Assembly: GCF_017876775.1 (NCBI RefSeq)
Contig: NZ_JAGIOP010000002.1
Span: forward strand, 1,984,001-2,048,000
DNA: 64,000 bases
Origin: Mycolicibacterium lutetiense
GTDB lineage: Bacteria; Actinomycetota; Actinomycetes; Mycobacteriales; Mycobacteriaceae
Reading direction: 5' to 3'
Each line of letters opens with the position of its first letter. Position 1 is the first letter of the stretch. Made by a program: the position numbers and the translations under genes. Positions 57,155 through 64,000 of this stretch are shown one piece after another. The notes beneath the pieces were generated by a model. It searched no databases and was not told where the DNA came from. It saw nothing but the letters and a program-made list of their open reading frames with translations.

Positions 57155-58309
57155 ATGTTCGAGATGGATGACGACGAACGCGTGATCGCCGACACGGCGG
57201 CCGCGTTCGCCGAAAAGCGCATCGCACCATACGCGTTGGAGTGGGACATGACGCACCACTTCCCCACCGATGTGTTGCGCGAGGCTGCCGAACTCGGCAT
57301 GGGCGCGATCTACTGCGGTGAGGACGCCGGCGGCAGCGGGCTGCGCCGACTGGATGCGGTACGCATCTTCGAGCAACTCGCGGCCGCCGACCCCACGCTG
57401 GCGGCGTTCCTGTCCATCCACAACATGTGCGCCTGGATGGTGGACAGCTTCGGCACCGAGGAGCAGCGCAAGACCTGGGTGCCGAAGCTGGCCTCGATGG
57501 AGACCATCGCCAGCTACTGTCTGACCGAGCCAGGTGCCGGCTCGGATGCGGCGGCGCTGCGGACCAGGGCGGTTCGTGACGGCGATCATTACGTCCTCGA
57601 CGGGGTCAAGCAGTTCATCTCCGGCGCGGGCATCTCGGACATGTACATCGTGATGGCCAGAACCGGCGCCGACGGCCCGAAGGGCATCTCGGCCTTCGTG
57701 GTCGAGAAGGACACGCCGGGGCTGAGTTTCGGTGCGCAGGAGCAGAAGATGGGCTGGAACGCCCAACCCACCGCACAGGTGATCTTCGAAGGGGTGCGCG
57801 TCCCGGCCGACGCCCTGCTCGGCGGCACCGAGGGCACCGGATTCGGGATCGCCATGAACGGCCTGAACGGCGGGCGGATCAACATTGCTGCCTGCTCGCT
57901 GGGCGGAGCTCAGGCCGCCTACGCCAAGACGTTGAGCTATCTGGCCGACCGTCAGGCCTTCGGCGGCGCCCTGATCGACGAGCCCACCATCCGGTTCACC
58001 TTGGCCGATATGGCCACCGGTTTGGAGACGTCACGAAACATGTTGTGGCGGGCAGCCTCCGCGCTCGATGGCAACCACCCCGACAAGGTGACGCTGTGTG
58101 CGATGGCCAAGCGGTATGTCACCGACACGTGTTACGAGGTGGCCGATCAGGCGTTGCAGTTGCATGGCGGCTACGGCTATCTGACTGAGTACGGTCTGGA
58201 GAAAATCGTCCGGGATCTGCGGGTGCACCGCATCCTTGAGGGAACCAACGAAATCATGCGTGTGGTGATCGGACGCTCCGAATCAGCACGCGCCCGCAAC
58301 TCTGCATAG
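57155..58309 (+). CDS. Isobutyryl-CoA dehydrogenase-like acyl-CoA dehydrogenase
   Basis: A 384-residue FAD enzyme that would oxidise isobutyryl-CoA to methacrylyl-CoA in valine catabolism. Family motifs are YCLTEPGAGSDAAALRTRA, the FISGAG strand, and DQALQLHGGYGYLTEYGLEK near the C-terminus. The catalytic base should be the Glu of LEGTNEIMRVVIGR. The isobutyryl preference is inferred from its place between mmsA (14 bp) and mmsB (9 bp). No transferred or damaged part is seen. Confidence 0.93.
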   Translation: MFEMDDDERVIADTAAAFAEKRIAPYALEWDMTHHFPTDVLREAAELGMGAIYCGEDAGGSGLRRLDAVRIFEQLAAADPTLAAFLSIHNMCAWMVDSFGTEEQRKTWVPKLASMETIASYCLTEPGAGSDAAALRTRAVRDGDHYVLDGVKQFISGAGISDMYIVMARTGADGPKGISAFVVEKDTPGLSFGAQEQKMGWNAQPTAQVIFEGVRVPADALLGGTEGTGFGIAMNGLNGGRINIAACSLGGAQAAYAKTLSYLADRQAFGGALIDEPTIRFTLADMATGLETSRNMLWRAASALDGNHPDKVTLCAMAKRYVTDTCYEVADQALQLHGGYGYLTEYGLEKIVRDLRVHRILEGTNEIMRVVIGRSESARARNSA

Positions 58310-58318
58310 GAGATGTAC

Positions 58319-59191
58319 GTGAGCACGATCGCGTTCTTGGGGCTGGGCCACATGGGCGGGCCCATGGCCGCCAACCTGGTGACGGCCGGGCACACCGTAC
58401 GCGGTTTCGACCCGGTACCGGCCGCGCAGGAGACAGCAAAGGCCAACGGCGTCAACGTGTTCGATACGGGCGCCGAGGCAGTCACCGGTGCCGACGTGGT
58501 GATCACCATGTTGCCCAACGGCACGTTGGTGAAGAGCTGCTACGCCGAGGTGCTGCCCGCAGCCACCGATGGGGCCCTGTTCATCGACAGCTCGACGATC
58601 TCGGTCGACGATGCCCGTGAGGTGCACAAGGTCGCGCTCGAGCACGGCTTCGCCCAGCTCGACGCGCCGGTGTCAGGTGGGGTCAAGGGCGCGGTGGCCG
58701 GCACGCTGGCCTTCATGGTCGGCGGTTCCGATGATGCGGTCGATGCGGCCCGTACGGTGCTGGAACCCATGGCAGGCAAGATCATTCACTGCGGCGCCGC
58801 GGGTGCGGGCCAGGCCGCCAAGGTGTGCAACAACATGGTGCTGGCTGTGCAGCAGATCGCCGTCGGTGAGGCGTTCGTGCTGGCCGAGCATCTGGGCCTG
58901 GACAAGCAGGCACTGTTCGACGTGATCACCGGCGCGACCGGCAACTGCTGGGCAGTTCACACGAATTGCCCGGTGCCCGGCCCGGTTCCGACCTCCCCGG
59001 CCAACAACGATTTCACGCCGGGGTTCGCCACCGCACTGATGAACAAGGATCTCGGCCTGGCGATGGCCGCGGTGTCCTCGACGGGTTCCTCGGCTCCACT
59101 CGGCACGCATGCAGCCGAGATCTACGCGAAATTCGCTGCCGACCACGCCGACAAGGACTTCAGTGCCGTGATCGAGACGCTGCGTAGCTGA
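58319..59191 (+). CDS. mmsB: 3-Hydroxyisobutyrate dehydrogenase
   Basis: MmsB oxidises 3-hydroxyisobutyrate to methylmalonate semialdehyde, the MmsA substrate. GTG 58319 is chosen because AGGAG lies 6 nt upstream, while the ATG at 58313 touches it. The 290-residue enzyme has IAFLGLGHMGGPMAANLV, DAPVSGGVKGAVAGTLAFMV, and the catalytic Lys in GAGQAAKVCNNMVL. Last gene of the valine unit. The missing hydratase and hydrolase steps are not encoded here. Confidence 0.95.
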   Translation: MSTIAFLGLGHMGGPMAANLVTAGHTVRGFDPVPAAQETAKANGVNVFDTGAEAVTGADVVITMLPNGTLVKSCYAEVLPAATDGALFIDSSTISVDDAREVHKVALEHGFAQLDAPVSGGVKGAVAGTLAFMVGGSDDAVDAARTVLEPMAGKIIHCGAAGAGQAAKVCNNMVLAVQQIAVGEAFVLAEHLGLDKQALFDVITGATGNCWAVHTNCPVPGPVPTSPANNDFTPGFATALMNKDLGLAMAAVSSTGSSAPLGTHAAEIYAKFAADHADKDFSAVIETLRS

Positions 59192-59206
59192 CAACGGGCC
59201 GCGAAT

Positions 59207-59252
59207 GTAACCGGGTGGCGGTGGCATTCAAGTTTCTCCGCCACCCCGTTAC
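59207..59252. repeat. Palindromic element A flanking the AbiEi-like gene
   Basis: Arms 59207-59221 (GTAACCGGGTGGCGG) and 59238-59252 pair over 15 bp with one mismatch around a 16-nt loop. Its reverse complement matches element B at 60127-60172 over the whole length, including part of the loop (GGAGAAA). The TAA stop of the AbiEi-like gene lies inside its right arm. The outer flank ACAAACG is shared too. Confidence 0.9.
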
Positions 59253-60085
59253 AAACGCGAAGCCCAGGCCTTGGCGAGCCTGCCGAGGACGTTGGCCTCG
59301 CCGTCGCGGCAGGTCACCCGGATGACGATCCAGCCCATGTCGCGGATTTCGTCGATCCGGGCGATGTCCTTGTGCAGAACGTCGGGATCGGTGTGGTGCA
59401 GCCCCTCGTACTCGATCGCGATCTTCAGCTCGGGCCACGCGTTGTCGACCTCCCCGATCAAGGCGCCGTACTCGTTGTAGATGGGGTACTGCGTCTGCGG
59501 CGGCGGGTAGCCCGCGCGAATAACCAGCAGCCGCAACCAGGTTTCCTGCGGTGACTCGGCTCCCGGGTCGACCAAGGCGATGCTCGCCCGTGCCTGTTTG
59601 ATGCCCCTGCGTCCGGAGTGGCGCCCCGCGGCCAGTTCGATGTCAGGAACTTTCAGACGAGCGGCGCGTGCCAGCGCATCGATCGCGGCCACGGCGGCAT
59701 CTTCGGGCAGTCGGCAGGCGAGGTCTACCGCCGTGCGGGCCGGGTTGGTCAGCCTGATGTCGCCGATCCGACATATTTCGTCGTCGTCGATCGCGTCGGC
59801 CCAGGCCACGATGCCTCGGGTCGGTCGCCGATTGGTGTCGAGGATGTTGGCCGGTAGCGCCGCATCGATCCAGCGGGCCCCGTGCAGCGCCGACGCGGAA
59901 TACCCGGCCAGCACGCCCCGCCGCCGCGACCGCAGCCAAGCCGCTTTGGCGCGCAACACTGCGGTGGGCCGGGTTCCACGCGGGAGGTAGACATCCTTGT
60001 GTACGGCGATGAACCGGGCGCGCAATTCGTGGCGGGTCAGCTTCCCGGCCGAAATCGCCTCGCTACCGATGAACGGTTCCACCAT
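59249..60085 (-). CDS. AbiEi-like / DUF559 putative nuclease-type protein
   Basis: A 278-residue protein. The N-terminal part (about 1-70, LTRHELRARFIAVHKDVYLP and GVLAGYSASALHGARWID) resembles the AbiEi antitoxin winged-helix/DUF4095-like module. The C-terminal part (about 190-278) looks like a Vsr/DUF559 restriction-endonuclease fold: GEVDNAWPELKIAIEYEG, then HKDIARIDEIRDMGWIVIRV. Such genes are multi-copy in mycobacteria and are often annotated as type IV antitoxin; no AbiEii toxin gene lies beside it. Framed by two inverted copies of a palindromic element, one supplying its stop codon. Its function is unknown. Confidence 0.85.
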   Translation of the reverse strand: MVEPFIGSEAISAGKLTRHELRARFIAVHKDVYLPRGTRPTAVLRAKAAWLRSRRRGVLAGYSASALHGARWIDAALPANILDTNRRPTRGIVAWADAIDDDEICRIGDIRLTNPARTAVDLACRLPEDAAVAAIDALARAARLKVPDIELAAGRHSGRRGIKQARASIALVDPGAESPQETWLRLLVIRAGYPPPQTQYPIYNEYGALIGEVDNAWPELKIAIEYEGLHHTDPDVLHKDIARIDEIRDMGWIVIRVTCRDGEANVLGRLAKAWASRL

Positions 60086-60126
60086 GCGGGAGAAGTGTGC
60101 CCGCGCCTACCGACACCCTCACGTCT

Positions 60127-60172
60127 GTAACCGGATGGCGGAGAAATTCGAGCTCCACCGCCATCTGGTTAC
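60127..60172. repeat. Palindromic element B flanking the AbiEi-like gene
   Basis: Arms 60127-60141 (GTAACCGGATGGCGG) and 60158-60172 (CCGCCATCTGGTTAC) pair over 15 bp with one mismatch around a 16-nt loop. It lies between the AbiEi-like start and the end of the HAD-like gene. By eye it matches the reverse complement of element A at roughly four of five positions over about 59 bp, with flanks ACGT and ACAAACG. Confidence 0.9.
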
Positions 60173-60194
60173 AAACGTGGGTGGACGGGCTGAC

Positions 60195-60992
60195 CTAGGC
60201 GGCCGACGGGCTGCGCTGCGCCCACCACTGGGTGTGCAGGCGCTGGCATGCCGGCAGACGCAGCGCGTCGGCACCGGCGAAGTCGGGCCGCACTGCGACC
60301 GCACCGGGTGAAACCGCACCGGCGTCGGGGTCGATCAACACGCCGGCAATCCCGGCTGCGTTGGCGGCACGCAGACCCGTGGCCGAGCCCACCATGGCCA
60401 ATGCGTCGTGGCCTGCCACGCCCAGTTCGGCCAAGGCTTGCCGGTACATCTCGGCGCCGGGTGCGCTCACGTCATCGATAGTGACGACGGTTTCCACCAC
60501 ACCGTCCCCGACCAGCTGGCGCACCAGCGGTTCGGCCCAGCGCCGACGGCCGGCCGCGACCACCCCGACCGGCAGCCCGGCCAGGAATGCATCGTTCACC
60601 AGATCCTCCAGACCCGACCGCGGCGTGAGGCCGGCGTCGAGGATCATCTCGTCGAACATCATGTCCTTGGTCATGCAGATCTCGTCGGCGAGCACTGCGG
60701 TCAGCACATCGCAGTCCGGCCCCACGCAGCGCTTGCGCAGCTCGGCGGTGACCCGCTGGTGCTCGTCGTGCAGTGCGAGCAGCTGCTGATAGCGCGCAAC
60801 ACCCCATTCGATGGGCAGACCGTGCGCGGCGAAGGCGGCGTTGAAGACAACGCGATGCCCGTCGACGTCGAGGTCCGACAGCGCATCGAGATCCAGGATC
60901 ACCGCACGCAGCGGATGGGCGCTCGTGTCAGGCTGCGAACAGTCCCACCAGAACCGCCCGGCCCGCCATGACTTCTCTTGTGTTGACGACAC
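60195..60992 (-). CDS. HAD-like hydrolase, phosphatase/mutase-type
   Basis: A 265-residue protein with a HAD fold: AVILDLDALSDLD (motif I, nucleophile Asp and second Asp), a helical cap (about 50-125), VGVVAAGRRRWAE, and a C-terminal AMVGSATGLRAANAAG plus VLIDPDAG region. The motif-IV acidic pair is not typical (GSATG in place of GDxxxD), so catalytic activity is uncertain. GTG 60992 gives the start, with GGGG close by. Its end lies 22 bp beyond palindromic element B. Mycobacterial genomes carry close relatives of unknown role. Confidence 0.78.
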   Translation of the reverse strand: MSSTQEKSWRAGRFWWDCSQPDTSAHPLRAVILDLDALSDLDVDGHRVVFNAAFAAHGLPIEWGVARYQQLLALHDEHQRVTAELRKRCVGPDCDVLTAVLADEICMTKDMMFDEMILDAGLTPRSGLEDLVNDAFLAGLPVGVVAAGRRRWAEPLVRQLVGDGVVETVVTIDDVSAPGAEMYRQALAELGVAGHDALAMVGSATGLRAANAAGIAGVLIDPDAGAVSPGAVAVRPDFAGADALRLPACQRLHTQWWAQRSPSAA

Positions 60993-61027
60993 CCCATGAC
61001 AGTGGCCCAGGTCACACCTATCGCGCG

Positions 61028-61043
61028 TCCCCCCTATGGGGGA
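61028..61043. promoter_or_regulatory. Inverted repeat upstream of the NarL-type regulator
   Basis: TCCCCC-CTAT-GGGGGA is a perfect 6-bp dyad lying 65 bp before the response regulator start. A second smaller dyad (CACCC-TTA-GGGTG, 61090-61102) lies 5 bp before the start codon. NarL/DosR-type regulators bind GGG-containing dyads, so autoregulation is plausible but unproven. Confidence 0.45.
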
Positions 61044-61107
61044 TTAAGCGAGTTGATGTTCGTCTGCTCCAGCCCTCAGCGCCCAGTACCACCCTTAGGG
61101 TGATGCC

Positions 61108-61770
61108 ATGGCGCCCTCCAATCCAGTGCGCCTTGTGCTGGTCGACGACCACGAAATGGTCATCGAGGGTCTCAAGGCCATGCTTGCTGCGTTCAAGGAC
61201 CGGGTCGAAGTGGTCGGCCAGGCCGTCGGCGCCGAGCGGGCGCTGGGCGTCATCGAGACACTGAACCCCGACATCGTGCTGTGCGACGTGCGGATGCAGG
61301 GTTCCAGCGGGTTGGATTTGTGCCGGGTGCTGCGCGAACGCGATCCGGACCGCAGGGTGGTCATGCTGTCGGTCTACGACGACGAGCAGTACCTGTTCCA
61401 GGCGCTGCGGGTGGGCGCGTCCGGATATCTGCTCAAGAGCATCAGCAGTGACGAGCTGGTACGTCAGCTCGAGTTCGCCCACAGCGGGCAGACGGCGATC
61501 GATCCTGGGATGGCGGCCCGGGCGGCCGGAACCGCGGCCCGACTGCAGCGCGACGAGTTCTGGCCCGGCGCCCGGCAGGGCCTGACCCAACGCGAGAGCG
61601 AGATCTTGTCCTTCGTGGTCGCGGGCCTGTCCAACCGCGGGGTCGCCAACAAGCTGGTGATCGGCGAGGAAACCGTGAAGACCCACCTGCGCTCCATCTA
61701 CCGCAAGCTCGGGGTCAGCGACCGGGCGGGCGCGGTGGCCACTGCGTTGCGGGAGGGGATCTACCAGTGA
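61108..61770 (+). CDS. NarL/LuxR-family response regulator
   Basis: A 220-residue regulator with receiver domain (about 6-125; DDHEMVIEG, phospho-acceptor D60 in VLCDVRMQGSSG, K110 in GYLLKSISSDEL) and C-terminal LuxR helix-turn-helix (GLTQRESEILSFVVAGLSN and VANKLVIGEETVKTHLRSIY). The stop overlaps the kinase start by 4 bp (GTGA), so the pair is one operon. The signal is not known; the dyads upstream suggest self-control. Confidence 0.95.
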   Translation: MAPSNPVRLVLVDDHEMVIEGLKAMLAAFKDRVEVVGQAVGAERALGVIETLNPDIVLCDVRMQGSSGLDLCRVLRERDPDRRVVMLSVYDDEQYLFQALRVGASGYLLKSISSDELVRQLEFAHSGQTAIDPGMAARAAGTAARLQRDEFWPGARQGLTQRESEILSFVVAGLSNRGVANKLVIGEETVKTHLRSIYRKLGVSDRAGAVATALREGIYQ

Positions 61771-62987
61771 GTGCCAAACCAGAGAAAACTGCCCGAGAAC
61801 TCGGTCCCATCGCGCTGACCGCCGAGGGGGAACTGGCGCTGTTGCGCGAGCTGATCCGCGCGGCATCGAGTGGCCCGGGCGTGGAGCCGTTGGCCGCCGC
61901 GGCCGCCCGGATGATCACTGCGTCGACCGCCACCGATGTGTGTTTCGTCCACGTGCTCGACGATTCTGAGCGGGCCCTGACACTGGCCGGGGCCACACCT
62001 CCTTTCGACGCCGAGATCGGCAAGATCCGACTGCCGCTCGGCCAGGGCATTTCGGGTTGGGTGGCCAGCCATCGTCAGCCCGTGGTGATCAGCCACGACA
62101 AGGAGTCCGATCCCCGCTACATGCCCTTCGAGTCGCTGCGCGGGCGTGACTTCACCTCGATGGTGTCGGTCCCGATGGAGACCGGGCCGGGCGGGCTGGT
62201 CGGGGTTCTCAACGTGCACACCGTCGACCGCCGTGAGTTCACGCCGCGCGACGTCGAGTTGCTGCTGGTGATCGGCCGGCTCATCGCCGGCGCATTGCAC
62301 CAGGCCCGCCTGCACCGCCAGCTGGTGGCGCGCGAGCGGGCGCACGAGAATTTCGTCGAGCAGGTGATCCAGGCTCAGGAGATCGAGCGGCGCCGGTTGG
62401 CCGGCGACATTCACGACGGCATCTCCCAGCGGTTGGTGACGCTGTCGTACCGGCTCGACGCCGCGGCCCGCGCGGTCGACGCCGAGACGGTGGCCGAACA
62501 GCTGGCGGCCGCCCGCGAACTGGTCGCGCTGACGCTGCAGGAGGCCAGGGCCGCGATCAGCGGGCTGCGCCCGCCGGTGCTCGACGATCTCGGCCTGTCC
62601 GGCGGGCTGGCCAGCCTGGCCCGCTCGATCCCGCGGATCCCGATCGACGTCGACCTCGCCGAGACCCGGGTGCCCGACCACATCGAGCTCGCGCTGTACC
62701 GCATCGCCCAGGAATGCCTGCAGAACGTGGTCAAACACGCCGAGGCGGACCGGGCCCGGCTCACCTTCTCGGTCGACGACAGGGTGGCTCGACTCGAAAT
62801 CGTCGATGACGGAAAGGGATTCGACACCTTCGAGCATCCGTTGGGCAGTGACGAGATGGGCGGCTACGGGTTGTTGTCCATGGCCGAGCGGGCCGAGATT
62901 GTCGGCGGCCGGTTGCATATCCGGTCGAGGCCGGGCGCCGGTACCACGGTGACCGCATCCATCCCGCTGCCTTCCGCCATCACGTAG
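61767..62987 (+). CDS. GAF-domain sensor histidine kinase (HisKA_3 type)
   Basis: A 406-residue cytoplasmic kinase. A GAF domain spans about 30-175 (LPLGQGISGWVASHRQPVVI; MVSVPMETGPGGLVGVLNVH). The dimerisation helix holds H216 in RRRLAGDIHDGISQRLVTL, and the ATPase has QECLQNVVKHAEADRA, IVDDGKGFD and GYGLLSMAERAEIVGG. It resembles the DevS/DosT kinase arrangement with one GAF; whether it binds haem is unclear. It pairs with the preceding NarL-type regulator. Confidence 0.94.
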   Translation: MSAKPEKTARELGPIALTAEGELALLRELIRAASSGPGVEPLAAAAARMITASTATDVCFVHVLDDSERALTLAGATPPFDAEIGKIRLPLGQGISGWVASHRQPVVISHDKESDPRYMPFESLRGRDFTSMVSVPMETGPGGLVGVLNVHTVDRREFTPRDVELLLVIGRLIAGALHQARLHRQLVARERAHENFVEQVIQAQEIERRRLAGDIHDGISQRLVTLSYRLDAAARAVDAETVAEQLAAARELVALTLQEARAAISGLRPPVLDDLGLSGGLASLARSIPRIPIDVDLAETRVPDHIELALYRIAQECLQNVVKHAEADRARLTFSVDDRVARLEIVDDGKGFDTFEHPLGSDEMGGYGLLSMAERAEIVGGRLHIRSRPGAGTTVTASIPLPSAIT

Positions 62988-63077
62988 TAGATCGAGTCCT
63001 CAGCGTTCGGCCAGGTCGGCGGGACCGCGGCCGGGATTACGCTCGGGATCATTGATTCCACAAGCGAGGAGTATCCG

Positions 63078-63167
63078 ATGCCCGCTCCGCGATGGGTCGC
63101 ACATGCCAACAAGATCGGCCTGAACAAGCTCACCCCCGACTTCCTCAGCCTCCGCTTTGCGGATTAG
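63078..63167 (+). pseudogene. N-terminal remnant of a deazaflavin-dependent nitroreductase
   Basis: A 29-codon frame (MPAPRWVAHANKIGLNKLTP, then DFLSLRFAD and stop) starts at ATG 63078 after a good GAGGAG at 7-nt spacing. The first 18 residues match, from memory, the start of F420-dependent Ddn-type nitroreductases (PAPRWLARANKVGLNRLT), after which similarity stops. The rest of such a gene (about 120 codons) is not present downstream. It looks like a 5' relic left after a deletion, although expression of a short peptide cannot be excluded. Confidence 0.55.
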
Positions 63168-63601
63168 CCGCCGAGTTTCCCGGCGAGTTCAGGGCACTCG
63201 TACTTCAACGCCACGTTCACGATCGTCATGAGCGCATCGGGTGGGAGTTTGCTGCCCATCCTGGTCAGCACGTCGACGACATCCTGCCTGGTCTTGTTGA
63301 AGCTGCCGCCGGCCATGATGCAGGCCATCATCAGCTGATCCCCGATGGCATTGTCGGAACCCTGGATGCCGGCGGCGCGGACCTCGGCGAACGCTTGCGG
63401 CGACAACCCCGCCGAACCGCGCGGCGACCCGGCGGGTGGTTTGGGGCTGCGTGTGGCAGTTCGGTTGGGCGCCTTGGACGCCGTCGTGAACGGTGTGACG
63501 TCATCGGGGGCGGTGGCCACCCCGGTGGTCGTGGTGCTGCAGGCCGCCATCAACACGACAGCGACGGCGCCGAACGCCGCACCCACCCGTTTGGCATTCA
63601 T
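63164..63601 (-). CDS. DUF732-type lipoprotein
   Basis: ATG 63601 (GGAGGGA upstream) gives 145 residues. A lipoprotein signal ends in LMAAC with C21 the lipid-modified residue, followed by a Ser/Thr/Pro-rich linker (about 22-65). The C-terminal 75 residues match the DUF732 family of small mycobacterial exported proteins (LSPQAFAEVRAAGI; CIMAGGSFNKTRQDVVDVL; two cysteines). Function unknown. It ends 4 bp inside the nitroreductase relic on the other strand. Confidence 0.88.
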   Translation of the reverse strand: MNAKRVGAAFGAVAVVLMAACSTTTTGVATAPDDVTPFTTASKAPNRTATRSPKPPAGSPRGSAGLSPQAFAEVRAAGIQGSDNAIGDQLMMACIMAGGSFNKTRQDVVDVLTRMGSKLPPDALMTIVNVALKYECPELAGKLGG

Positions 63602-63653
63602 CGGCACTTCCCTCCACTTCGTTCAACGGTAGTGGGGTGCCCAGAAACCGGCC

Positions 63654-64000
63654 TCAGAAATCACCGGAGTGTCGGCGCAGGGTCTCGATGGACGCGACCA
63701 GGGCTCGCGACTGCTCCTCCGACATCCCGACGTCGGCGAACACCTGCTCGTTCAGGGTCACCGTGGCATCCTCGACCGTCGAACGCCCGAGCTTCGTGAT
63801 CTGCACCAGCGTGGTGCGCCCATCGGTGGGATGTGGGATGCGCTCCACCAGCCCACTGGCTTCCAGGCGCCGGATGGCGTGCGTGACGCTGGTGACATGT
63901 ACCTGGAGGCGATCGGAGGCCTTCGTGATCGGCAGTGCACCGGCCCGGCTGAAGGCCAGTAGCCGCAGCAACTCGAACCGCGAGAAGCTCAGATCGTAAG
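63654..64000 (-). CDS. MarR-family transcriptional regulator, 5' end missing
   Basis: The frame stays open to the right edge, so the start lies outside the window. The visible 114 residues are a MarR winged helix: FSRFELLRLLAFSRAGALPI, VHVTSVTHAIRRLEASGLVE and RIPHPTDGRTTLVQITKLGR, then a C-terminal dimerisation helix. It converges on nothing in the window; the lipoprotein gene lies 52 bp beyond its stop on the same strand. The target is not evident. Confidence 0.88.
   Translation of the reverse strand, partial: YDLSFSRFELLRLLAFSRAGALPITKASDRLQVHVTSVTHAIRRLEASGLVERIPHPTDGRTTLVQITKLGRSTVEDATVTLNEQVFADVGMSEEQSRALVASIETLRRHSGDF

Overview
The window comes from a high-GC actinobacterium, almost certainly a fast-growing Mycobacterium (Mycolicibacterium). 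It holds a complete ESX-4 type VII secretion locus with tail-to-tail cutinase and truA genes, the mycobacterial order truA-rplQ-rpoA-rpsD-rpsK-rpsM-rpmJ-infA followed by rmlB-rmlC, F420-dependent LLM oxidoreductases, many GTG starts, and 4-bp GTGA/ATGA gene overlaps. No tRNA, rRNA, CRISPR array, transposase or prophage was seen.

Layout. 1-3.0 kb: a partial gene, a MocR regulator, a KshA-type Rieske oxygenase and a small overlapping Cys-rich gene. 3.2-8.1 kb: rplM-rpsI, a secreted protein, glmM, and two genes that look like an EspC/EspA-style type VII substrate pair. 8.3-16.2 kb: an ethanolamine/acetaldehyde catabolic run (GAF regulator, aldehyde dehydrogenase, AdhP, permease, EutB, EutC). 16.4-17.9 kb: a DEAD-box helicase with a strong terminator. 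17.9-27.7 kb: ESX-4 (esxT, esxU, a frameshifted Rv3446c-like gene, eccC4, eccD4, mycP4, eccB4). 27.8-33.4 kb: accessory genes (saccharopine-dehydrogenase-like protein, enoyl-CoA hydratase, M28 peptidase, TetR; then a CGNR zinc-finger protein and an EamA transporter). 33.5-36.3 kb: four tandem secreted cutinases. 36.3-40.9 kb: truA and the alpha ribosomal operon. 41.4-46.4 kb: a receiver/flavoprotein fusion, a cyclic-nucleotide-domain histidine kinase and two LLM oxidoreductases. 46.4-48.0 kb: rmlBC (dTDP-rhamnose). 48.1-55.5 kb: a secreted peptide, a P1/DmpA peptidase, TetR/EamA, a mycobacterial exported protein and an ABC-2 exporter with a MarR/GbsR-like regulator. 55.6-59.2 kb: the valine catabolic set mmsA-acyl-CoA dehydrogenase-mmsB. 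59.2-60.2 kb: an AbiEi/DUF559 gene framed by two inverted copies of one palindrome. 60.2-64 kb: a HAD-like protein, a NarL/GAF-kinase two-component system, a nitroreductase remnant, a lipoprotein and a partial MarR gene.

Compared with the order known from M. tuberculosis (Rv3439c-Rv3465), the core is conserved. About 10 kb (eut/adh/ald plus the helicase) separates rplM from esxT, and about 5.7 kb separates eccB4 from the cutinases. The points most worth checking are the YxxxD/WXG-like pair beside glmM, the palindrome-flanked AbiEi gene, the receiver-flavoprotein signalling pair, and the ESX-4 frameshift. All family assignments come from reading motifs and from memory of families; no database search was run.
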